From assembly GCA_014529385.2 (NCBI GenBank), contig CM043944.1, positions 65,858,895 through 65,922,894 of the forward strand: 64,000 bases of DNA, read 5' to 3'. The position numbers and the translations under genes are program-made. The notes under the pieces are model-generated. The model saw only the letters and a list, made by a program, of their open reading frames with translations, did not search any database and was not told the origin of the DNA. Position 1 is the stretch's first letter, and each line of letters opens with the position of its first letter. The DNA is from Adiantum capillus-veneris (Eukaryota > Streptophyta > Polypodiopsida > Polypodiales > Pteridaceae). Shown here in pieces: positions 20,525 to 32,301 of this stretch.

Positions 20525-21834
20525 ATGGATGATGAGGAGTTTCTTTCTTCTTTGTCACCGCAGCAGAGACAGTGGTACGTGGAGCGTCATCGCTCTGGCG
20601 CATCATCGCGCGTTCCTACTCCATCCGCATCTCCCTCTCTTTCGGAGCATTCCGCGCGCTCCGAAGCTTCGGCGTCGACAAGACGATCTTCACACTCGTC
20701 TAGACACCGGCGCTCTAGTGGTGGCGGTGGCGGTTGTTGTGGGGATTCCGCCGCCGATGCCTCCACATCGCCTCGTGTTCGAAGAGGCTCTTTACCCTCC
20801 CCTTCTTTGCCCGCCCCCACACCAGCCACAGCATCGCCATCTACGCCAGGTTTTGCGCGGCTGACTGTTCCTAGCAGCTACACACCTCTACCTACTCCGC
20901 CAGGAGCCACCCCACTCGAAACTCCTCGCTTCGGGGCCCAGACGCCGGTGGAGACACCTGACATCCGTACCCCCATCCACACGCCTCTAGAGACCCCTGC
21001 CGGGACACCCAGGTTCACGCGTCACCGGCCACAGGGCTTGCCTTACTCCGTCGACTTCAGCGGCGGCATCATCATGGATGATGACGGCAAGAAGGTGATC
21101 TCGCGCATGCGTGGTCTTTGCTCTCAGCTGTTTAGACACTACATACTAAACAAATGGAGTGAAGTACCAAGTGATTTACAAAACAGAGTCATCAGCATAC
21201 TTCATGATGAGTTTCCTGTTCCAACACGGGATCAGTGCTTCAATGAAGACCTGATGAATATTTAAATGCGCAAATACTGCAAACACAAGCGTTCCGAAGT
21301 GCAAAAAGCAATCAAGAATGGGTGGAACAGGTCAGATTGGCTGGCCAAAGAAGATTGGAAGAATGCGAAGAAAGCAGCGCGCGAGAATCCCGACAAGTGG
21401 AAGCAACAAAAGGATGTAGCCAGAGCGCGAGTAGAGGCAGGGAGCTCGTACCACTTGGGGAGCGATGGATGGGCATCATTTGAGGCCGATTTTGTAAGTG
21501 TTTTCGCATTGCTCTTTATGTTCGATAGTTTAGGGTTTATGAGTTTTTTAATTCTAACATAATGAAATCTTTGTATGTTTTGACAGTGGTCGATGACAGG
21601 ACGTGATCCCACACCGTACGAGCGCGAGTACGCAGGCAGGAAGGGCTTAAACGCCCTGATGGACATTCTCAGTTCTCGCGGCGGCATGGTTAGTATTAGG
21701 GTTTACTCTTTTCTATTTTTTGTATTGTTTTATAAATGTCGTTATATGTTTATACTTACTGAAAGCTGTCTTGTTGTCTTTTTTTGCAGAATCCGACAGA
21801 TACGCCGCTTGGACGCGATGAGACGTCTGACTAG
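20525..21834 (+). pseudogene. Second CACTA gene (Transposase_24/TnpA-like), three exons, one internal stop
   Basis: Exons join 20525-21493, 21587-21688 and 21790-21834, with GT-AG introns and frame kept (372 codons including stop). A splice acceptor (TTAATGCAG) lies two bases before the ATG, suggesting a 5' UTR intron. Residues about 1-190 are Ser/Pro/Thr-rich and low-complexity. The C-terminal half has RNRVISILHDEFPVP-like helical sequence, then a basic segment (KHKRSEVQKAIKNGW, DWKNAKKAARENPDKWKQQ) and GRDPTPYEREYAGRKGLNAL. This layout fits the plant Ptta/En/Spm Transposase_24 family, whose members are thought to be accessory DNA-binding proteins. TAA at 21263-21265, immediately before an in-frame ATG, splits the frame. 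Either the gene is broken or the 3' half is translated separately. Confidence 0.72.
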
Positions 21835-22204
21835 ACGACGTCAGTTTAGCCGTAGCTAGATAGCATTAGTTTAGGGTTTCTCATAGCTTATGTATCATGA
21901 GACGGATTTTATACGTCTTTTTGAACCATGTATATTATTACATTTGTCACCGTAGTTCCTTTTGCCAATCAATTCTTTATGCCTATGATGTTGTACAATT
22001 GTCATTATTACATTTGCCAATCAATTCATTTTACCTATGATGTGTACAATTGTCAATTTTACGCTTGTCAATTTTGCAAACAATGCGTCTTGTGGGTGAC
22101 TATTTTGGGTCTATTATCTACCCTTGCACTTTTTTTAAAAAGTGAATCAAGTACAATATGGTTGATGGGTGGCAGGGCATTCAATGCCCTGTCACCAAAA
22201 AGAA
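21835..22204. other. 3' region of second CACTA gene, no gene
   Basis: AT-rich, with repeated CAATTGTCA and TTTGCCAATCAATTC segments at 21955-22080. It probably serves as the 3' UTR and spacer before the right terminal region. No clear polyadenylation signal was assigned. Confidence 0.5.
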
Positions 22205-22461
22205 ATTCTCTCGGGCGTCGCTATAACCGTCGCTATTTATGGCTCTGTAGCGTCGCTATGAGCGTCGCTATAGTCTTCTGTGTAAACGTCGCTATGAGCG
22301 TCTCTTTATAGCGACGCTTATAGCGACGCATTTAGGGACGCCTATAGCGACTCATATAGCGACGCTCTCGTAGCGACGCTCGTAGCGACGCTGGGGGTTA
22401 TAAAAACCCAATGTATTTCCGTCGCTAACAGCGTCACAAGAGCACACAACCTCTTGTAGTG
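22205..22461. promoter_or_regulatory. CACTA right terminal region: subterminal repeats plus terminal inverted repeat
   Basis: GCGTCGCTAT/ATAGCGACGC motifs recur in both orientations from about 22205 to 22432. The left half carries mainly one orientation and the right half the other. The end is CCTCTTGTAGTG (22450-22461), inverse of the left terminus. Confidence 0.88.
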
Positions 22462-22634
22462 TAGAACCCCATGATATGACCTATCATTGGAAAGTTCTTG
22501 AAAAATGGATTCTAAAGAGCTAAAGCAACCCGATAGACCCCTCTAAATATTTCTTAGAACCCCATGATATTGCTTAGAACCCCATGATATGACCTATCAT
22601 TGGAAAGTTCTTGAGAAATGGATTCTAAAGAGCC
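22462..22634. repeat. Right flank with a duplicated, unoccupied copy of the CACTA target site
   Basis: The element's left flank (10236-10271) and right flank (22462 onward) are found joined at 22522-22575: AAAGCAACCCGATAGACC...TTCTTAGAACCCCATGATAT, with a single TAG at the junction. The flank ACCCCATGATATGACCTATC...GATTCTAAAGAG is also present twice (22466-22520 and 22579-22634). This local duplication preserves the pre-insertion state. Confidence 0.9.
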
Positions 22635-25600
22635 AAGGTCCGAAAAGTTTGGATGACTTCTATGAAAGTTATGCCATTTTTTTTCAATCAGCCAGGTTTT
22701 TCTACCATTACGATAATCTAAAATCACCTTTTTCTAGATCTACATGAAGGCAATGTCCGATACATGCATGCTATATATCAATAGATAGCATTTGAAGAGT
22801 AGATTCTAAATATCCAGCCTCCGACAAGTTTGGATCTTATTTGCAAAAAATTTACCGATCCCCACTTTTTGAAAGCTATGCCACATCAACAATTCTTACA
22901 AGGCCCATTTTTGAGTCCAAACTTTTCCTAATGGATAAGTGAGAAATTTTAATAGAAATGCTTAAAATAAAATTAGCGGAAGTATATTAAATTAAAACAT
23001 CTACATCATTTATATACCTATGACCCCCAATGCACCATATATAGCTTCATAGACCTTAATTAATTCTAGTTGTATCCAAATGCATTGAGTTGCATCATAT
23101 TAGAATATATAGATCCTTTTAGACTAACCTATCAGGCTTTACTACACACAATTATAGCTACTTAGGTTTTATTGTATAAAAACCAATTGAAGTAGATCTA
23201 ACGCCACGTAGTAAATTGACTCCTCTAAACTCAATTTTTCTTGGTCAAACTCATTTCAATAGAATGAAACTCGATTTCACACTTTAGGTCCACTCAAAAC
23301 TTTATGTATGATTTCAATGACAGTCACAAATGAGTGAAATCATACATACATCCGATCAAAACATCAAGGTTATGCACCCATGTTTTATCAATTGTTACTT
23401 GAACTTGTTACACTTTATTGCACTCAATTTAACTCGTTTACAATTAAAGTTCTCTATGTCGAACGCGTTTGACATTCAGTCAACGTGAAGTTTAATTCAA
23501 TTTATCTCAATCCCACTCATTTGATGCCTGTAGACCTAGTTGTAATGTACTCAATTTGGGTTTAGGACAACTTTATTCGAAATGCTATTGATTGGGTCTA
23601 GCATTTGACTTAATTGCTTTAAAATGGAGACAATTGAGGCCTCATGAACAATGCTATGGTTCAAATTCTCTTTAAATTGAATTCAAGTGATCTAATTGGA
23701 TTCAAATTTTTTGGTTTGCATTTTGTTGGACTCATTTGCACTTAATCATTTGAACTAAAGGGACATGTTAATAGTGCATCTTGGTTTTCAACTAAAAAAT
23801 AATAAGACTACTTGCTTACCATCAATCATGCATGCTTTCTCTTAGACTCTTTTAAGTTCTCCATTGGTATTTTTTGGTAAAAGATATAGTTTTCTTTGAA
23901 CATATTAGTACTTGGATTGAAAAATACCCCATATGCACATACCTTTCATAAAACACTAAAATACAATCAAAATTAACCAAGTAAGTCCCAACTCGTTTAT
24001 TGAGCAACATGCCATGCCCATGATTGATACCATGTGTTTTTGTAATGTACCATGCCTTGCAGATGCCCAAGAAAGTAGTGGGAAGCTCTCGCCCCTATAT
24101 GGTTGGGCTAGTCTACTCATGTAGAGTGATAGTCCTTGTCTGTTAGCTCAATTGCTATTGGTTTTGTGTTTTCTATTGTATGCAGTCACCTTATTATGTT
24201 ATATTTTGAACCTCCATCTCCATTGTGTGCATGTTTGCTTGCAAGAGGTCAAGCTCTATCATTCTCTCTCTTTACATGGAATCAACTTAATGGTTGTGTG
24301 GCTAAGGGTTATAAGCAGCAAGCAAAAGCGGTTAGATGTTAATTTCTTAAATGGAAGATTTTAATATTAAGCGGGAACCTCAAGGAATCCTACATATGAA
24401 AATAAAAAAAGGAAGCCTTTTGCAAATGCAAATAAACATTTTATATCTCTCGCTCCTATGTATCCAATTTGACAACCCTATAAGGTATCCACCTTTGAGT
24501 CAATTTTGCAATGTCATACATTTTCAAGTCTTGTATAGTAGTCAACCAAAAGTTTTTGATCTTTTGATGGTAAATTTATGGGTAATATAGGTAAGGTTGG
24601 CTATAGTTACACATGTTACTCAATATAGGTTCATGCTCCTAGTAAGGCTTTACAATCATCATTGTATGACTCCTTGTTTAGCAATGCATTCCATAAGTCT
24701 AATTAAGGGGATGGTGCATTCTACCATTAATTATGGCAAAGGAAAGGAGAATGGTTGTGATTACACGTGTGAACCAAATAAAAAACTTTCCTTTACTTTA
24801 CCATTAATTATGGCAAAGGAAAGGAGAATGGTTGTGATTACACGTGTGAACCAAATAAAAAACTTTAACTGGAAGCACACTAGTGTCATTTGATTGTATG
24901 TTTTTGCACATTGTAGACAATTCATGTGCCATTATTTCATCTTTCTTTAGTGTTTACCGTGTAGATTTGGCACACTATGTGGTTTTGAATGAAGAAGGGC
25001 AACCTTTAAACAAATGCAAGGGATCCTCTAAAGGTGCTTTACATCCAGAGCAAATATTTGGGCTAAGCCCTCTAACAAGAATCTTGTTTCCAATTGAGAA
25101 AGCTTCCCACAATAACTCGCAACTGAACATCTTTGTTGAGCTCGGTCATTTTACAGCTTGGTAAGGTAGCTTAGGAATGAGAGGCATACATTAGAGGCAC
25201 TAGATCCATGGCTTTTGCAACCAGATGATGGAGACAAGCAATGTTAAATCTTATAGTTCTGGCTAATGACCATCTTGCCAAGGAAAAGTTTAGAGCTCTC
25301 TTTTGTACCTCATTGGTTTCACCGCAAATGCAGATGATGAAATAAAATCTAATATTCACCTATCCCAAATGATTTTCTCATATTGAATAGATCATTTAAT
25401 GTGGGAAAATGAATGAAACAAGAGTAAGTGAATATAGATATGTGCTTTTAGCACCTACCCATATTTCCCTCATGTTGTGCCTAAAGCCTATTGGATGGCC
25501 TTTAGGGAGGTCCAATGAGAATTTATATGCATTTACTTAACTAACTAATCTCTCTCTCTCTCAAAAGGGGAAAGAAGGACACTTGTCCAAATGCTATCTC

Positions 25601-27200
25601 TATTGCTTATGGATCTATCTCAACACGGGGCCAAGGTTAAAGAGGTCCAAATGAGAGATGGTATGTCAAAGAGCAAGGTAGTCTATGTTCTCAAGGTAGT
25701 CTCATGAAAATGCTCACTCTAATTCTCTTAAGGGTGAGTGGGAAGAGGATAGCCAATTTGTTAAGAAACCCAAAAACCTTGGCACTAGTGAGAAACCTGA
25801 TTAGTTTGCAACAGTGACTCCATGACCCAGGAGCGCCATGAGCCTCTATCCTCAAGCATCGAGTGCCCCACGAGATGCGTAGGGCAAGACGTCTTGATGG
25901 AGGATACACATGTTACTTATGAATATTATCTATGAAACGTGGTTGGGCAAAGGTCACATACCATCGGCAAGAAAGAGCCACACGTAGGCATCACCATTGC
26001 TACCTAATTGATGTAGCACATGTATTGGAAAAAGCGGAGAGATCTCATAGCAACAATCTAGGAACCTCCTCCTCGGGTGACCCACCCTAGGACTTGAGTG
26101 TTCAAGGGTAAGAGCCCTAGAAAAATGAGCACCAAGTGAGCACAAGGTACCTGTCCCTCTAGCGAGGACCCAACCAAGCATGACTAGCTGCTGACGGTTT
26201 GTACCGATGCTTGAGTTTGGAAATTACCTCTATATTCAAAACCTGAAGGTGAAAAAAACTAAAGAGTTTGAAGAAATTTAGTGTAAAACCTTCCAAATAT
26301 AGTGAATTTATAGTTAATTTTTTTATGCACAGGTTTTCTATTTTTTATTATCTCAAGATGTGGTTTCTACACTAATTGAGTGTCCTAAGTATGACCCTCA
26401 TTCGCGGCCGCTTTGTGAACACGCTTTTGCCCTATTTTTGAAAAGACGAAGAGACTTTCTATCTTCGCTCTGCATGCAAATTCACGCTGAGGATGCATAG
26501 GATGACGATGCGAGAGGCCACCCAATATAGTCGTTCTAAAGCTCGCGAGCAGGTTCCCAAGGGGCCATTGATGCATGGCGTTCACAGAGGTAGGGTCTGC
26601 AAAAAACAACAACAACGGATCGTACATGGATGTAATGAGCAGATTGCAGTGACATGCGAGAGACTTGGGCCTTGCTTGGAAACACACGGAGAATGAAGTA
26701 GGCCTTCAATCATCAGTATAACAAAGAATGGTTTTTTGGCTTCTTGGTTATGCACAAAATTTCAATTCTCGGTCATGGAATAAGCTAACAAGTTCAATTA
26801 GTAGAAGTAGTAAGTCATCCACATGGTAATTGTAGTCACAGATGAGGAATAGTCATCTTGTTGAAAATTTGCCTTTGTTTAATGTATCCTTGTCGTTGCG
26901 AGGCAGTAGCTGTAAACATGAAACATGTTCTTTGGGATTGAGAGGGGGCTCTGTATCAAATGTGGACCTGCTGAACTGCGGTTTGCAATCCGAGCAGAGC
27001 TAAACGAGGTGGACAATTGCAGGTACTAATTGGCTTGAGCGATTATTCTCAGATGTTTTGATCTGATTGTGCCTACAACAAGGCATTGTTTGATAATGAG
27101 TGTAGATTGCTTGAGGGAGTAGTGAGTACTTTGTATTGTCGAAATTAGTTTGCAGGTACAAAATATCTAAATTTGTGATGTATTTGCATACAAAATAGGG
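22635..27200. other. No gene recognised
   Basis: AT-rich sequence with short ORFs on both strands, none with a recognised motif. The longest plus-strand frames (24136-25164) are short, lack domains and overlap an exact tandem duplication. A short GC-richer stretch near 26400-26700 also gives no recognisable product. Confidence 0.55.
24722..24866. repeat. 77-bp tandem duplication
   Basis: TACCATTAATTATGGCAAAGG... at 24722 repeats from 24799 with essentially no change to 24866. The near-identity indicates a recent event. Confidence 0.9.
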
Positions 27201-27524
27201 TGATCGACAAATGCCTAACTTATGACTTCCTCTACAAGCAATGCAAGATCAGAAAAGCATTGGTGGTCTGGAGCGCCTCTGCCAAGAGTGCTCCCCAGAG
27301 TATTGGATTCTTGTATTGGATGTCTTCCAGAGTAGGAAAATTTATAAGTCTCTTCCTAAGGATTGCAGACCTATATGCGATTGCTTGAAGCACCTTGCTC
27401 GGGTGATCGGTGATTTTGTATGAAATTATGATTTGCAGAAGGCTAAATTGGAGGGTATGCAAATGTATGCGTCCTACCTGGATGGCTGGCAAAATCTGTT
27501 TGTTATTGCTGGTTCGCATGCCTA

Positions 27525-29169
27525 GATGGAGACCAACTAATTCGAAAAGATATTCCATCTTTTGAATTAGATGACGGAGGGTTTCCGTTCGCCACCTTCC
27601 CTGATGACTGGGATGCTCTATTAGATACCGTCGTCCATTTCACGACCAGCAGCGTGGGAATTGTTAACAACATTCCTTCTTGCAATGCTGGTGACGATTA
27701 TAGGAATTTTTGCACCCACTTGGAAGCTCTTCCTGATCAACTAAGGAATGAAGTGCTGTTTACTGGTGCCTCTTTTAAGGAATGTGCTTCATTAAGAGGA
27801 CAACCACCGGTTGATTTCCATTTTTTCAACTAGTTTCAGTTAAACAGCATGTTTAATCATATAATGACATCTATGGATGTGAACAAACTGAAGGCAGAAA
27901 CTGCACCTTACAAAGAACAAGTAATGCAAAGAATAAGCAAGCATGGACCTCCTTCCTGGTTCCGCCTTATTGATTTGAAATCCATAAGGGTGCACACGAG
28001 AGTGATTTTGGTGGATGGGCTCGATCATTACGATGACTACACTGCAATCTCTCATACATGGGGCGAGGAGGTGTATCATGTTTTTGATTGTGAATGCGCC
28101 TGCGATTAGTGCTCTGCCAACATACCACTTGTTCCGGGGAACCATGCCCTTGGCATGCTTCAAGGCATCAAGAAGTGGTTGGGGACATCCTCAAGATGTG
28201 TGAGCGCTTGATGGATGCAGGATCAAATTTCTTGTGGCATGATGGTGTGTGTATTGCGCAGCATGATGAGGCAGAGCTGGATGAGTCCATCCGTCACATG
28301 GGATGGATCTATGCTACTGTGAGAGATACCGTCATATTCTTGAATTATGTTGGGAAGCTGGAAGCAGTGCTCCCGCTCCCACCATGCGAGGCATTCACAC
28401 TGTGGTATAGAAGGGTATGGACACTTCAAGAGGCCATACTATCACGTAGAAAAAGATATTGCATTCGGGTGGTCTCTTGCGAATCTTGGCAAGACTTTAC
28501 CTCAAGGCTAGTCCATTCTTATGAAGATGACTCTTGCATTCCATTACTAGAAGAAGAAATTTTTTGGGAACACTTGTTGAAAGTATACTCAGTAATCTGT
28601 GTTTGTGAAGCTTCGACGATGCCGAGGGTGCCTGCTTCTGCCGATGAGATGGTTTTGAGGGATCCGTGCATAGCCAATTTGTGGCTGGGTAATTTGCAGA
28701 GTTGGATTCAGCTTATGAGATTTCATTTTTTCACGTTTCCTACCTTGGCTGTGGTGTGGGCTGATTCTTGTAGGTTACGTGAGAGCAAGAATCCTGACGA
28801 TCACCTCAACAACGTGCTTGGATTGGCAGGCATCATAGATTTCACCGCACATAAGGGAAAAGACATTGAAGCCTCAACTGTGTAGTGTTTCAATAAGGCT
28901 AGGGAGGGTCTAATCCAAGAAGCATTGTTCTGGGTGAATGACTACCATGACAATGAGAAATGTCACTCTTGGCTGCCCAGCTTGTGCAGAAAAGTAAGTA
29001 CTGCACTAGGTCCGTTGGGCGTGCATGTGAGGGAGGATTTGTCTGATGATGCACTGTTAAGTGTGTAGTGTTGGAGAATGGCATGCTAGAGCTCACAGGA
29101 AACATGTGCTTGTTGCCTGTGGAGTTCATGTTTAACGGGCAGCTAGACAATGTACAATTAAATCACTAG
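27525..29169 (+). pseudogene. HET-domain (heterokaryon-incompatibility-type) protein gene, decayed
   Basis: The first frame (27525-28106) carries, with a TAG at 27831, an acidic N-terminal region and then YTAISHTWGEE (about 28039), the opening motif of the HET domain. After TAG 28107-28109 the same frame continues as NHALGMLQGIKKWL. At about 28170 the frame changes and the domain resumes with WHDGVCIAQHDEAELDESI and HMGWIYATVRDTVIFL, the diagnostic HET block, followed by RRVWTLQEAIL. Coding-like sequence goes on past TAG 28883-28885 and, after another frame change near 29062, to a TAG at 29167-29169. HET proteins are best known from filamentous fungi, where they trigger cell death on non-self fusion. 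Function here is unknown. A stretch at 27241-27420 (GGLERLCQECSPEYW...) may be an upstream exon. Confidence 0.8.
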
Positions 29170-29684
29170 ACCAATGTACAATGTACAATGTACATGTTTA
29201 ACAGGCAGCTAGACAATGTACAAGCTGGTAAGAAGAGAATTCCTAGTTGTGCTATATGGTGAGATAAAACTGCTATATAGCTAGAATGTGGACCTTGCTT
29301 TCTTGCTATATAGTTAGAATGTTGTGGCTATAACCAGCTAGGAGTATTCTCACTATTACATGTTTGCAATCTTACTAGATACGTGTATTCGATCTACTAA
29401 GTTGCCTAGCAATTATATATTTTTTACTGTATAGAAATGTGTCCAAAGCTCCTTGTGTAGTAATTGATGGGTCATGAGTGCACCTAGTCCTTTGCCAAGT
29501 TTAGTGCACGTCTCCAGCTCAATGCTAGCGCGAAGCTATCGCTACTGAGGCTGTCAATTCAGAGATGGAAGTGGAATTGATGTTGAGGCTGAAATGCAAA
29601 CGTTAACATGTGGACGTAGGCACTCTCTATTTAATAAGTATATAGATACATATAAATTGGAAGGGCATGCAACTTTTTCTTTAA
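29170..29684. other. No gene recognised
   Basis: Contains a short duplicated segment (GGCAGCTAGACAATGTACAA at about 29138 and 29203), copies of GCTATATAG(C/T)TAGAATG, and a segment near 29430 inverse to about 8880-8900 (AAAGCTCCTTGTG), linking it loosely to the 8.9 kb repeat region. Confidence 0.5.
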
Positions 29685-29757
29685 GTTTTCTACGTACTTC
29701 AATACCAACGGTGGAAGAATATTGTACTTTTCATTTCAAAGGCCTTAAAAGAAGCTT

Positions 29758-30345
29758 CCCTTTTCTTTTTAATTTTTTTAATTTTTACCAGCAAAACTCA
29801 AAATTTTGTGAGTGAATTGTATTAAGCAAAGCTTAAAATTACAGAACCAACCTCAAGCTCAGATCAAGCCTTGAGGTGCTTGAGATTACAAGCTGATGCT
29901 TATGGCCTCTTATCGAGGCCTAATACCACAATGTGTGATAAAAAGTTATAGGCTTTACTTATCGCATGTTGATATCACAACATGGGTAGCCCTAGACCAA
30001 TCAATCTGACGTTTGCTTGCACCTGAGCTTCCGGATTAGACCTCTGCTTTCTTGTATAATATTTGCGAAGCTTGCCACATCAAGATCTCCTGCACACACA
30101 CGGCGGTTCCTTCCCTACCACACATTATGAGAGAAGAAGTATCTGAGAGTTTGAGTGCAGATGAGAGGGCAACACTTCCCAACTTCCTGCCTTTAAGCAA
30201 TAAACCAATCTTGAAGAATTCAAACTGCCATGTCCTTTGGATAGATTTCCCTTTTCTTATAAAAAATGGAATGGGATGCAACTATTTCTTCACTCTCATC
30301 GAGGGCAACATTTTTGTGGCCTTGACTCAATGGGTCTCAACTTAG
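29758..30345 (-). pseudogene. LINE (L1-like) 3' end, truncated, copy 2
   Basis: Counterpart of 5725-6300 with the same conserved 3' UTR and a T-rich tract on the plus strand (29758-29787) representing the A tail. The ORF remnant (30281-30036) is more decayed than in copy 1 but keeps the PFFIRKGKSIQRTWQ stretch. Confidence 0.6.
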
Positions 30346-30692
30346 CTTTGAGTCAATTGAAAACCAAATTAGATGGTTGAAGGGAGGGGAAAAGAAGAAA
30401 ATCCACTTGATCAATTTTTTTTAAAAAGTGTTTAATTGCAAAAAATATCGAATATTTTGCAAAATTTTATCTTTGAATTTATTCTATTTTTTATGTTTGT
30501 GAAATTGAGTTTTCCACAACATTGCTCAAGAGAAGGAGAGATGGAGAGTCTACCGGTCATCCCTAAAATTATAAGCCCTACCAAGGGTAAAACAAGATTA
30601 GAAAAAGCATTAAAGAAAACATGGAGTCGTTGAAAAGTTGATCGAGTCAAAACATTAAAAGAAACCACTTCAACCGCTATGATGGTTTTCTT

Positions 30693-30694
<2 letters not shown>

Positions 30695-30732
<38 letters not shown>

Positions 30733-30835
30733 GTTCACTTGTTGGTGAAAGAGAGTCACTAGACGCAGCTCTATGTAGAAGAAAATGAGGCATTGGTATA
30801 TCCTCCCCCCCTCTCTATTTCTCTCTCTCTCTCTC
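30695..30835. repeat. (AG)n and (CT)n tracts of module copy 2
   Basis: (AG)n at about 30695-30727 and a short C run with (CT)n at about 30804-30835 correspond to the much longer tracts at 6641-6723 and 6800-6853. Confidence 0.85.
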
Positions 30836-31024
30836 CCACATACCTTCACACCCTTCGAGCCTGCTTGCGGAAGGAAAGAAAATGCACGACCTGGCTCTAC
30901 ATACACAGAGAAAGGTGGCATAGCTCGAGTGACACCCGCATAATGAGGTATTCACTTGCAAAACAATAGATTGGTGTAGATTGTGTTCCCGCTAATTAGT
31001 GCTCTAAGATAGTCCCTTGTGCTT

Positions 31025-32268
31025 TCTTGGCGACCAGGAGATGAGTACGGGGAGTCGCGGACCATGCCATGCTAGCTACAGTCAAGTTCAGGCCTAAAGG
31101 TATTATGGGAGGGGAGAAGAAGGGAAATGCTACCACGTGGATGAGTACTTTAGTCTTTTGAATATACGGTGTACGTATAATATGCTTTAAACGGACGTAT
31201 TATATGACGCCTATCTTTATTTGGCTTTATTATACGATGCCACACAAGCAAAACCACCGTATCGTATAATTTCTTAGAATCTCGATCGAAATAAAGCTCT
31301 TTATATACTGTGAAAATGGATTGCTTGGCTCATTGTATTGATCTCTCTTCCCTTATATCATCTATAGGTGAGCTTTACAATATCAAGAAAAACATAAAAA
31401 AGTCGGTTTAAATTTAGTCATATATGTTTTTTAGTAAAAATTTAGAGCTTTGAATTTTTTTTAAAAAAGGCTTTGGAGTTTTGAGTTATCTGCTCAGTGT
31501 GAAGTATATCTTACACTAGGAGGTAAACTAACTAGGATAGTTAATGATTACTTGCCTTGTGTAGAGGAAACTCACACTTGGAGGTGATTTAAGATAGTTA
31601 AAGTTAGCATTTATTTGCTTTGTGTTGAACTATGTTCACACTTAAAAGTAACTTTAGCTAGATAGTTAAAGTTAAGAGTTATTTGTGGTGTGTAGAACTA
31701 TGTTCACACCTCGCAGTAACATAGGTTTGATTTATCTTTCCTTCTTTGATGTGAATGAATTCTTAGCGATGAATGTCGATGTAGACGATTTCAGCCCTTT
31801 CGCTGCCTTCTTTGCTGGCACTCATTGACAGTGTGACAACAGTGATGGCACTTCACCGACCTCCCACCTGATGCTCTCAGTTTGTGGTTAGAACAAGCAA
31901 CACGAGATGGAGAATTTACCTCTTGAATGCTGATGACACTGCAGCCTGGCAGTAGTACTTCAATGAAGGCAGCTAGTGCCTCCTTCGTCTCCGCTTCTTC
32001 CGTCCTCTAGTTAGAGAATTCCTTCAGCCATTCGTCCATGATTGATAGTGGGTGCCACTTTCAACATTGTAAACTGAAGGGTCTTAGAAGCCTTCCTCAG
32101 TGGGGGCACCAAATGATGGGAGCAAAGCAAACCCCAAACCGTGACGGCCTCTAAAACGCCGGGGACCGAATGGCGTGCCTGGAGCCTGTCCACGGTAAAG
32201 CGAACAGGGGGCACCACCTAGCTTTGAGCGGCTAGGACACAGACCATGATGATATGAACACCGCAAAC

Positions 32269-32270
<2 letters not shown>
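31025..32270. other. No gene; degenerate tandem repeats at 31490-31720
   Basis: Between about 31490 and 31720 a unit of roughly 70-80 bp (GTGTAGAACTATGTTCACAC-type core plus AGATAGTTAAAGTTA) occurs about four times with divergence. The rest is unique-looking and has no recognisable coding region. Confidence 0.55.

Positions 32271-32301
<31 letters not shown>

Larger units (their letters stand above)
10272..22461 (+). mobile_element. CACTA (En/Spm) DNA transposon, complete 12.2 kb copy
   Basis: The left end reads CACTACAAGAGG (10272-10283) and the right end is its exact inverse, CCTCTTGTAGTG, ending at 22461. The three bases outside each end are TAG (10269-10271 and 22462-22464), the 3-bp target duplication expected for this superfamily. 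Both ends carry dense subterminal GCGACGC/GCGTCGC repeats. The element encodes a TNP2-type transposase and a second transposon protein, both on the plus strand, and holds nested or captured material: a LINE, a SINE and an HIPP-like fragment. In-frame stops in both element genes make it probably non-autonomous now. Confidence 0.95.
29685..31024. repeat. Dispersed module, copy 2
   Basis: Full-length match to about 5650-7038 in the same orientation, including the LINE 3' end, the AT-rich middle and the (AG)n and C/CT tracts, which are much shorter here. The 1.37 kb direct repeats that flank copy 1 are absent. Confidence 0.75.

Noticed and set aside
24136-25164. Series of plus-strand ORFs as a possible gene
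   Set aside because: There are no motifs or convincing splice pattern, and the region contains an exact 77-bp tandem duplication that would disrupt a protein.
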